Of a stretch of DNA of 11,437 bases, positions 6,918 to 11,437 are shown one piece after another. Each line of letters begins with the position of its first letter. Position 1 is the stretch's first letter. The notes under the pieces were generated by a model, which was not told the DNA's origin, ran no database searches, and worked only from the letters and a program-made list of their open reading frames with translations. Source of the stretch: Promethearchaeota archaeon (GTDB taxonomy: Archaea > Asgardarchaeota > Lokiarchaeia > Sigynarchaeales > SOKP01). Made by a program: the position numbers and the translations under genes. The stretch is taken from positions 1-11,437 of the forward strand of contig DAOUUT010000107.1 in the NCBI GenBank assembly GCA_030668025.1. Reading direction: 5' to 3'.

Positions 6918-7651
6918 GAAATATTTCAAATTTTTGTTCTAATTGTGGTGTTGAAGTAAAAGACCTAAACCAAAGATTTTGTCAGGAGTGTGGTTTTAAA
7001 ATATCTTCGGAAACTGAACAGGCTCCAGTAAACGCACCAGTAAGCACACCAGTAAACGCACCAGTAAGCACACCAGTAAGCGCACCAGTAGGAACTAGGC
7101 CAATGGGTTTGTTCGATATCAACAGAAATTACTATGTATTGAAAGAAAAATACTGGGACTGGGGTTCGGGCGACATCCTTGATGAGAATAATCAAAAAAT
7201 AGGAAGAATGCATAGAATAATCTTTAGTATTCGCAAGAGAGTAGAGCTCCAAGAGATCGATGGGAGGGTCGCAGCAACTATTCATGCAAAACTAATTTCG
7301 GCAAGAGGTGCGCAAGATTTAAAAGATATTAATGGCGAATTAATTGCAAGGATTAAGAAAAAGATTCTATCGTTTTTTCGACCTGTGTTCTTTTTAGAAG
7401 CGCCTGATGGAACTGAATGGTTTCGAGCGCAAGGAAAATTTATGGGATTTAGTTTCAAAATTTACGACGTAACAACGGGAAATGTTGTTGCCGAAATTGA
7501 AAAAGCTGACAGATGGAGAGACATCTTTTTAGGTGGTATGTTTGATTTTAAAGATACTTACGCTTTAAAAATCTTAGATAACAAAACCGACCGAAGGGTA
7601 CTCTTGGGATTTGTTCTTTCAATAGATAACGTCCTACACGATCGACAATAA
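6914..7651 (+). CDS. Zinc ribbon + LURP-one-related/tubby/scramblase-fold protein, copy 2
   Basis: The 245-residue protein is a paralogue of the product at 4699, with the same order of parts. The zinc ribbon uses C8, C11, C23 and C26. The linker (about 34-62) is made of APVN/TPVS repeats instead of the TP run of copy 1. The LOR domain (about 65-245) starts GLFDINRNYY, as copy 1 does, and is very similar throughout, with identical stretches such as EIEKADRWRDIFLGG and LGFVLSIDNV. Codon choice differs widely between the copies, so the duplication is old and the protein sequence is under constraint. The C-terminal Arg/Gly tail of copy 1 is missing. The GTG at 6914 overlaps a Shine-Dalgarno-like GGTGA. 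ATT at 6923 is a possible non-canonical start just before the ribbon. A hairpin terminator follows. Lipid binding is inferred from the fold. Confidence 0.85.
   Translation: MRNISNFCSNCGVEVKDLNQRFCQECGFKISSETEQAPVNAPVSTPVNAPVSTPVSAPVGTRPMGLFDINRNYYVLKEKYWDWGSGDILDENNQKIGRMHRIIFSIRKRVELQEIDGRVAATIHAKLISARGAQDLKDINGELIARIKKKILSFFRPVFFLEAPDGTEWFRAQGKFMGFSFKIYDVTTGNVVAEIEKADRWRDIFLGGMFDFKDTYALKILDNKTDRRVLLGFVLSIDNVLHDRQ
7025..7090 (+). repeat. 12-nt in-frame tandem repeat, 5 full units and a half
   Basis: Units ccagtaaacgca, ccagtaagcaca, ccagtaaacgca, ccagtaagcaca and ccagtaagcgca, then ccagta, encode the PVNA/PVST linker of LOR copy 2. The alternation of two unit types suggests growth by duplication of a 24-nt pair. 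Copy number probably varies between strains. Confidence 0.9.
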
Positions 7652-7665
7652 TCAAGATGGTAATA

Positions 7666-7711
7666 CAACCATTAGAATTGGTTGAAAATTTTTTTTTATT
7701 ATTTTTTTTTT
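7666..7711 (+). terminator. Hairpin plus double T-tract terminator after LOR copy 2
   Basis: CAACCA (7666-7671), a 7-nt loop and TGGTTG (7679-7684) form a 6-bp stem, followed by T-runs at 7689-7697 and 7702-7711. The position just after the stop codon makes this the clearest terminator of the window. Confidence 0.7.
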
Positions 7712-7819
7712 AATAATTCTTTTTTCTTTTATGATTCCTATTCTCGTTTTTGAATAAACTTTTATTGAAGAAATTTTATATTTGGGTTAAAATATTAATT
7801 CGTTAAATAATTCTAAAAA

Positions 7820-7831
7820 CTAAATTTAAAT
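7820..7831 (+). promoter_or_regulatory. TATA element of the gelsolin-like gene
   Basis: CTAAATTTAAAT is centred about 25 nt before the ATG at 7851, and no GGTGA motif precedes the start. This fits a leaderless mRNA. Confidence 0.45.
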
Positions 7832-7850
7832 GTGTAGTTGAGAATAGATT

Positions 7851-8774
7851 ATGACTGATGTTTACGAAGAATTCATAGTATATGAGCTTGATGATTCAGG
7901 AGAACGAAATAAATTAGATATAAAACAAGAAGATCTTAAAAATCATTTAAATCCTGAACAAGTGTTTCTTATTATTCGGGAAGACCTTAGAAGGATTTTT
8001 ATTTGGAAAGGGGCAAAATCTCCCGTTAGGAAAAGGTTCATAAGCTCCCGTGTAGCTCAAGATTTGCAACGAGAATTGATGGAAGATGCTCGTTACCATC
8101 GTTGTAAAGTTGTATCCATAGATCAAGGGGATGAATTGGGGGAATTTTTAAACGCATTTAGATTGGAATCTATGGAGGTAACGGAAAAATTAGAAGATTT
8201 GCGCTATGTCCGAAACATTGAGCGCGATAGATTATTAGACGCAGGACATCAACCTGAAGTAGTAAAAACTTCTAAAAAAAAAGTAGAAGAGGAGTACTAT
8301 TCGCCTATCTTAGATGATAAGACCGATAATGTAGTGAAGTCCTCTTTTGCTATTGAACCTAAGAAATTAAAAGGGAAAGGGAGTCCTATCCGTCCATCTA
8401 AAGTAAAAGAAACTGTTGGATTATTAGAGGAAGAAAAAGAAAAAATTAAAAAAAAAATATTAGATATAGAAATTCCAGAAAATTATGAACGTCAAAATCT
8501 AATTCTTGGACATTCCTTATACGGTGCTGTTTCTAAAATAACGGAAGTATTTGGAAAGGACGTTGTAGAGATCACTTGGGAAGAGGTTAAAAAGGTTCCA
8601 AAAGGAGTAATTGAATTAGATAATAATTTATTTAGAGTTTATTTTGACGATAAGAAAGGAATTGTTGAAGCTGTAGAAGTTTTAAAGAAAGCAAGCACTC
8701 CTCCAAAAAAAAAAGCTGAAAAACCTGCATCAACTCGAAAAGAACTACCAAAAATTCCAAGTAATAAAGATTAA
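7851..8774 (+). CDS. One-domain gelsolin-like protein with unassigned C-terminal domain
   Basis: Residues 4-103 of this 307-residue protein match a gelsolin-homology domain. The strand-plus-turn VFLIIREDLRRIFIWKGAKS is followed by the long helix RKRFISSRVAQDLQREL and the closing YHRCKVVSIDQGDELGEF, which parallels the gelsolin pattern ending in a G-D/E-P/L-x-x-F turn. Gelsolin proteins bind, cap or sever actin, and Asgard gelsolins are known to act on actin. Calcium-site residues cannot be judged securely here. A charged linker (105-200) leads to a compact mixed alpha/beta domain (about 200-280; IPENYERQ, YGAVSKITEVFGKDVVEITW, FRVYFDDKKGIVEAVEVL) that is not recognised. A Lys/Pro-rich tail ends the protein. 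Single-domain gelsolins with an extra domain are known from Asgard archaea; whether this is the same extra domain was not tested. Genes for actin itself are not in the window. Confidence 0.85.
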   Translation: MTDVYEEFIVYELDDSGERNKLDIKQEDLKNHLNPEQVFLIIREDLRRIFIWKGAKSPVRKRFISSRVAQDLQRELMEDARYHRCKVVSIDQGDELGEFLNAFRLESMEVTEKLEDLRYVRNIERDRLLDAGHQPEVVKTSKKKVEEEYYSPILDDKTDNVVKSSFAIEPKKLKGKGSPIRPSKVKETVGLLEEEKEKIKKKILDIEIPENYERQNLILGHSLYGAVSKITEVFGKDVVEITWEEVKKVPKGVIELDNNLFRVYFDDKKGIVEAVEVLKKASTPPKKKAEKPASTRKELPKIPSNKD

Positions 8775-8831
8775 TACGTAAATATAAATCTAAATTTGAA
8801 CTTAATAAAAAATAGATTAAACCTTATTTTT

Positions 8832-8848
8832 GAGCAAGTTATTTGCTC
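8832..8848. terminator. Hairpin between converging gelsolin-like and HEAT-repeat genes
   Basis: GAGCAA-GTTAT-TTGCTC forms a 6-bp stem that overlaps the last stop-codon base of the minus-strand gene. No T-tract directly follows on either strand; a short T-run (8827-8831) precedes it on the plus strand. A terminator or RNA 3'-end stabiliser is possible but weakly supported. Confidence 0.35.
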
Positions 8849-9549
8849 TATAATTTATAAAGATCGTCTTCGTCTCGTGGTTCAATTTCTTCAAACGGAC
8901 TTTCTTCTATTTCTTCTTCTCCTTTTTTTTCGTCATTCAACCCGTTATTTGCAGTTTTGTTAGTTTCTTCATTATCTTGTGCCGGAGATCCGCGTTCAGA
9001 GTTTTTATCCTCTTTATCGATTTTTTCGGGTTTATTCAACTGTTTAATTTTCTTTAAACCTTCAATTGCTTCTTTCCGCACGGAAGGACTTCGATCTTTT
9101 AAAGCTTTGGCTAAAACATCAAGAGAGAGTTGGTGATGTAAATCGCCTAATTCATTCGCAGCTTCTTTTCTAACTAATTCATGTGCATCGTTTAATAAAA
9201 TATACGCTAAAACGCCTAGAATCTCGTTATCGCCGAGTTCGCCTAAAGTATCCACCGCATCTTTCCTAACGCCAGGATCGGGATCAGTTAGTGCAGTATT
9301 AGCTAACTCTTTTAGCGTTCTATCTGAATATCCAAGAGGTTGTATACCAACTAAATCTATTCCGCAGAATTTACAAAAATTGTGACTAATTTTAATTGCT
9401 TTCCCACACGAGGGACAAACGCGTTGGTTTTCAAAATCAACTGAGGGTTTTGTAAACCTTGCTTGATTAGTTTCTCGTTCTCGTACTTGTTCTTTATTAA
9501 CTCTATAAGGGTTTTTACTAGGATCTGGATAATTTGTAGGTTTTCCCAT
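8848..9549 (-). CDS. Zinc ribbon + HEAT-repeat protein with acidic tail
   Basis: The 233-residue protein has a polar N-terminus, then a zinc ribbon (C45, C48, C59, C62). Three HEAT-like repeats follow at about 78-106, 109-137 and 140-168, each with the D-x(2-4)-VRK-x-A/E turn (DPGVRKDAVDTLGELGD, HELVRKEAANELGDL, SPSVRKEAIEGLKKI). The tail (175-233) is strongly acidic and low in complexity. This repeat class is often labelled phycobilisome-lyase HEAT, but such short units are general protein-binding scaffolds. The ATG at 9549 is preferred because GTGAG (9557-9561) lies 7 nt upstream; reading that motif's own GTG as a start would add four residues. A TATA-like element lies at about 9585-9600. 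Partner proteins are unknown. Confidence 0.85.
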   Translation of the reverse strand: MGKPTNYPDPSKNPYRVNKEQVRERETNQARFTKPSVDFENQRVCPSCGKAIKISHNFCKFCGIDLVGIQPLGYSDRTLKELANTALTDPDPGVRKDAVDTLGELGDNEILGVLAYILLNDAHELVRKEAANELGDLHHQLSLDVLAKALKDRSPSVRKEAIEGLKKIKQLNKPEKIDKEDKNSERGSPAQDNEETNKTANNGLNDEKKGEEEIEESPFEEIEPRDEDDLYKL

Positions 9550-9556
9550 TGTATTA

Positions 9557-9561
9557 CTCAC
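9557..9561 (-). promoter_or_regulatory. Shine-Dalgarno GTGAG deciding the HEAT-repeat gene start
   Basis: The motif sits 7 nt before the ATG at 9549, matching the spacing at the synthase gene (8 nt). Its own GTG is in frame, so automatic callers may choose 9561 instead. Confidence 0.5.
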
Positions 9562-9658
9562 ATTTTTTATTCTTTAATTAATCCTTTTAACTTATAATTA
9601 ATATACTTTTTAATTCTAATTAAGAAAATGTAGACCAATTTTTAATATATAATAGAAT

Positions 9659-9672
9659 TTTTCTTAAGAAAA
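9659..9672. promoter_or_regulatory. 14-bp palindrome upstream of the HEAT-repeat gene
   Basis: TTTTCTTAAGAAAA is a perfect palindrome in the 190-bp gap between the DUF6125-like stop and the HEAT gene, about 110 bp before the HEAT start. The gap otherwise shows only AT-rich sequence and a loose repeat TAAGAAAAT(TT)GTAG at 9620 and 9665. An operator is possible; AT-richness weakens the case. Confidence 0.25.
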
Positions 9673-9752
9673 TTTGTAGTTTCAAATTTATTTATTTTTT
9701 TTAGTAGATAATTTTATTTAATTTTAAAGTTAGTTGTTAAATCTAACATCAA

Positions 9753-10271
9753 CTACCCATCTAACTTAACAATTATGTCTCCCACGCATTTTTCTTGGGA
9801 GTATAATAAGCATTCATTAATTTTGGGTTTTAATTCATATTTAATTCCTAATGCATCCAGCCAGCAGCATACACGATAGATAAGACCACATTCATAACCT
9901 TGCTTTACTCCAATCATTTTCATTCCTTCGAACGCGAAACATTTATCCATTTCCCAATGCATGCAGTTATTTTCGAGGAAAGTATATTCAAACTTCATAA
10001 AATCTCCTTTTAAAATACTAAAACCGTCATCGATGAATTTTTTAAGTTGCTCGAAAGTAGATATCTTCGTATTTTCCATTCCCAAGGCTTTTCGAATTCT
10101 TTGCATTTCCAAGACAGATAAGTTTTTGATAGCTCCTTTATTGAGCTTGTTTGCAGCATCGATTCCATATTCTTTTACCGCGTTATAAAACCACGCCCCA
10201 TCGTGAGTCATCCAACATTTAACAAGAAGTTCTCTTAACTCCTTCTTATCAAGTTTATCAAATAAGGACAT
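9753..10271 (-). CDS. DUF6125 / ATC-hydrolase-like cysteine-rich protein
   Basis: The 172-residue soluble protein opens with LRELLVKCWMTHDGAWFYNA (residues 12-31) and AANKLNKG, the pattern seen in DUF6125 proteins, which are distantly grouped with L-2-amino-thiazoline-4-carboxylate (ATC) hydrolase-like proteins. Eight cysteines are present (19, 103, 111, 128, 135, 136, 154, 162). C103-x7-C111 and C128, with the nearby GYECGLIYRVCCWLDALGI segment, could form a metal or catalytic centre. No substrate can be named from sequence. The length fits the family. It is transcribed alone. A TATA-like element at about 10291-10308 lies so close to the ATG that the transcript is probably leaderless. The family assignment rests on recalled motif similarity and needs a profile search. 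Confidence 0.65.
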   Translation of the reverse strand: MSLFDKLDKKELRELLVKCWMTHDGAWFYNAVKEYGIDAANKLNKGAIKNLSVLEMQRIRKALGMENTKISTFEQLKKFIDDGFSILKGDFMKFEYTFLENNCMHWEMDKCFAFEGMKMIGVKQGYECGLIYRVCCWLDALGIKYELKPKINECLLYSQEKCVGDIIVKLDG

Positions 10272-10372
10272 AATATAATCTAAATTGAGTTAACTTAAAC
10301 TTAAGCTTAATAAAACGCAATAGAATTTAAAATATTTGAATAAGATAATTTTATATAATCTTAAAGCAAAAG

Positions 10373-10489
10373 TTATACCCCTACGTTTCCAAATGCACCA
10401 ATAAAACAACAAGTGTTATCAGCAAAAATCTTGCTTTCGAACGCACCACGTCCGAAGAAACTTTCCATCCCTTCTATTATTTTACTCAA
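10373..10489 (-). CDS. Probable small protein, 38 residues, TTG start
   Basis: The frame runs from TTG (10487-10489) to TAA (10373-10375) on the minus strand. It is preceded by AGAGGT (10499-10504), a good Shine-Dalgarno with about 8-nt spacing. The product starts MSKIIEGMESFFGRGAF and ends CCFIGAFGNVGV, with a vicinal cysteine pair and a glycine-rich end. An alternative ATG lies at 10466-10468 (31 residues). The stretch is visibly richer in G+C than the flanking spacer, as the real genes here are. A TATA-like run lies at about 10540-10555. It stands alone between the DUF6125-like gene and the VapBC pair. No family is recognised; a remnant of a larger gene is possible, though the intact ribosome-binding signal argues against this. 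Confidence 0.55.
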   Translation of the reverse strand: MSKIIEGMESFFGRGAFESKIFADNTCCFIGAFGNVGV

Positions 10490-10582
10490 ACGATTTTACC
10501 TCTTTAAAAAGATACCAATAATTATAGTACGTTTTTGATAGATATAAAAATATATAATGATTTTACTATTATATTAATAGAA

Positions 10583-10604
10583 TAATTATTTTATTAAATA
10601 ATTA
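10583..10604. promoter_or_regulatory. Inverted repeat in the toxin-antitoxin promoter
   Basis: TAATTATTT-TATT-AAATAATTA is a 9-bp inverted repeat with a 4-nt spacer. It overlaps the TATA-like sequence at about 10595-10607, some 28 nt before the antitoxin ATG. VapBC pairs usually repress their own promoter through such sites. Because it is all A and T, chance is a real alternative. Confidence 0.35.
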
Positions 10605-10628
10605 AATAATTAGATCATATAAGTAAAC

Positions 10629-10880
10629 ATGACATATACTACAATTTCTATTAAAGATAAGACCAAAAAGGAATTAAAGGAGCTTCTATCGTTATATAAT
10701 GCGAAATCTATGGATGAATTACTAAAATTACTAATAATAGAAGCAAAGAAAAAGAAGATTGACGATTTTGGCATTGAATTTCAAAAAAAATTAAAAGAAA
10801 AGAATTTATCTTTAGAAGATATCATAAAATCTGGAGAAGAAATAAGAGCAAAAATCTTAAAGGAAGAATCTAAGAAATGA
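10629..10880 (+). CDS. vapB: VapB-type antitoxin
   Basis: The 83-residue, highly charged protein starts with a strand TTISIKDKTKKELKELLSLY followed by a helix-turn-helix pair (SMDELLKLLIIEAKKKK). This is the ribbon-helix-helix pattern of VapB-like antitoxins. The C-terminal half (about 45-83) is helical and Lys/Glu-rich, as expected for a segment that wraps the toxin. Its TGA overlaps the toxin ATG (ATGA at 10877-10880), which couples their translation. No Shine-Dalgarno is present; the TATA-like element about 28 nt upstream suggests a leaderless mRNA. It should neutralise the PIN-domain partner and repress the shared promoter, by analogy with the family. Confidence 0.8.
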   Translation: MTYTTISIKDKTKKELKELLSLYNAKSMDELLKLLIIEAKKKKIDDFGIEFQKKLKEKNLSLEDIIKSGEEIRAKILKEESKK

Positions 10881-11344
10881 TTCACTTAGTAATAGATACC
10901 AACATAGTATATTCAGCCATATATAATAAAAATGGCATCGAAAGACAACTTCTTAATTGTTTTATTGATAATAATGAATTTCAATTATTTGCACCCGCTA
11001 TATTTTGGGATGAAATTCTTAGAAATCTTTCAAAAAAATTAAATTTTCAGGAAGAAACTGTGAATTCAATTATTTCCCAATTTGATATAATTAAAATTTC
11101 TCCCAAACAATATGAACCAAAGATTGTAGAGGTTAGAAGTTTAATTTTCCATGAAAATGATGTACATTTTGTTGCCTGTGCTCTTTTCTTAAATGCACCA
11201 ATTTGGTCAGGAAATGAAACCCATTTTAAAGCTTTAGATAAATCTAAAAAAGTAATTTGGTTTAATTCAAAAAGATTAAACAATTTTTTAAAAAAAAACA
11301 ACATCGATAAATTAGATACTAATGACGATAGACTTACTAAATAA
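10877..11344 (+). CDS. vapC: VapC-like PIN-domain toxin
   Basis: The 155-residue protein opens with the PIN signature HLVIDTNIVYSA (catalytic D7). It has the second acidic residue in FWDEILRN (E46) and the third in HENDVHFVACALF (D95). PIN-domain toxins are Mg-dependent RNases that cut RNA such as tRNA or rRNA. The fourth acidic position, usually in a T/S-G-D-x-x-F motif, reads SGNETHF (N113-E114). The Asp is replaced, with a Glu next to it, so activity may be altered but is not excluded. Length fits PIN toxins. A Lys/Asn-rich C-terminal tail extends past the domain. It forms a two-gene operon with the antitoxin through a 4-nt overlap, and a truncated gene begins 22 nt behind it. Confidence 0.85.
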   Translation: MIHLVIDTNIVYSAIYNKNGIERQLLNCFIDNNEFQLFAPAIFWDEILRNLSKKLNFQEETVNSIISQFDIIKISPKQYEPKIVEVRSLIFHENDVHFVACALFLNAPIWSGNETHFKALDKSKKVIWFNSKRLNNFLKKNNIDKLDTNDDRLTK

Positions 11345-11366
11345 TAAGTTATAAGATGAAAAAAGA

Positions 11367-11437
11367 ATGAAAAAAAAACCAAGACGTGGATTTTTAGTGG
11401 CACTATTAATTGGTTTTGATGAAAAAGAAATTCATAC
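11367..11437 (+). CDS. Truncated gene at the right edge, function unknown
   Basis: An ATG at 11367 opens a frame that runs without a stop to the window end. The visible 23 residues begin MKKKPRRGFLVALLIGFDEK, a basic start followed by a hydrophobic strand. That suggests a soluble beta-strand core or a short membrane segment. An earlier ATG at 11356 is closed by a stop after three codons, so it is not the start. The gene begins 22 nt after the toxin stop and may be read from the same promoter. Too little is present to assign a family. Confidence 0.5.
   Translation, partial: MKKKPRRGFLVALLIGFDEKEIH

Noticed and set aside
6965..7285. Minus-strand open frame with Trp/Cys-rich YWCAYWCVYWC repeats opposite LOR copy 2
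   Set aside because: The repeats are the complement of the 12-nt linker minisatellite; the plus-strand frame has clear zinc-ribbon and LOR domains, and this frame has no supporting start signal.
7657..7713. 18-codon frame MVIQPLELVENFF... after LOR copy 2
   Set aside because: It consists of the terminator hairpin and T-tract read as Phe/Leu codons.
8848..9549. Phycobilisome lyase function for the HEAT-repeat gene
   Set aside because: The short HEAT units are a general scaffold class; nothing here suggests phycobilins, and the ribbon and acidic tail point to a binding role.
9731..9755. TAGTTG...CAACTA inverted repeat at the end of the DUF6125-like gene as a terminator
   Set aside because: The 13-nt loop, short stem and lack of a following T-tract on the minus strand make it weak.
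9961..10188. Plus-strand open frame opposite the DUF6125-like gene
   Set aside because: Antisense shadow of a gene with family-like motifs; no Shine-Dalgarno or promoter of its own.
11047..11403. Minus-strand open frame opposite the toxin
   Set aside because: Phe/Leu-rich antisense of a Lys/Asn-rich gene; the plus strand carries the PIN motifs and an overlapping antitoxin.
1..11437. CRISPR array, insertion sequence, tRNA or rRNA genes
   Set aside because: No regularly spaced repeats, transposase motifs, terminal inverted repeats or conserved tRNA/rRNA segments were seen; the only tandem repeats are in-frame linker repeats.

Overview
This window most likely comes from an Asgard archaeon, with a Lokiarchaeia-like lineage as the best guess. 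The DNA is very AT-rich. Genes start behind archaeal TATA-type elements, and some carry GGTGA or GTGAG Shine-Dalgarno sequences. The proteome looks eukaryote-like: a gelsolin-fold protein, a vWA protein with a PHD/RING-like zinc finger, three LURP-one/tubby/scramblase-fold proteins, a PH/GRAM-like protein, a HEAT-repeat protein and a TrmB-type regulator. No rRNA, tRNA, CRISPR array or insertion sequence was seen. The lineage call is inference from gene content.

Layout from left to right. Positions 1-201 hold at most a 49-codon small ORF. A minus-strand vWA + PHD/RING-like + zinc-ribbon gene (202-1593) diverges from a long plus-strand TrmB-like gene with an inserted coiled coil (1746-3701). 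That gene converges, across a hairpin/T-tract terminator, on a phosphatidylserine/archaetidylserine synthase (3754-4527). Next is a block of lipid-binding-type folds: zinc ribbon + LOR (4699-5481), PH/GRAM-like + zinc ribbon (5537-6028, minus), LOR only (6253-6789) and a second zinc ribbon + LOR (6914-7651). A one-domain gelsolin with an unassigned C-terminal domain follows (7851-8774), converging on a zinc ribbon + HEAT-repeat gene (8848-9549). A DUF6125/ATC-hydrolase-like gene (9753-10271), a probable 38-residue small protein (10373-10489, minus) and a VapBC-type toxin-antitoxin pair (10629-11344) complete the window. A truncated gene begins at 11367.

Most genes are single transcription units with their own promoters and alternate strands. 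Only the VapBC pair (4-nt ATGA overlap), possibly with the truncated gene 22 nt behind it, looks like an operon. Starts fall into two classes: leadered genes with a GTGA-type Shine-Dalgarno, and apparently leaderless genes whose TATA element lies about 25-32 nt before the start codon.

The recurring theme is a short double-CxxC zinc ribbon fused to different eukaryote-like modules (vWA/PHD, LOR twice, PH-like, HEAT). They lie beside a phospholipid head-group synthase and an actin-regulator fold. A membrane-lipid-linked signalling or cytoskeletal neighbourhood is an attractive reading, but it rests on fold recognition and proximity alone.
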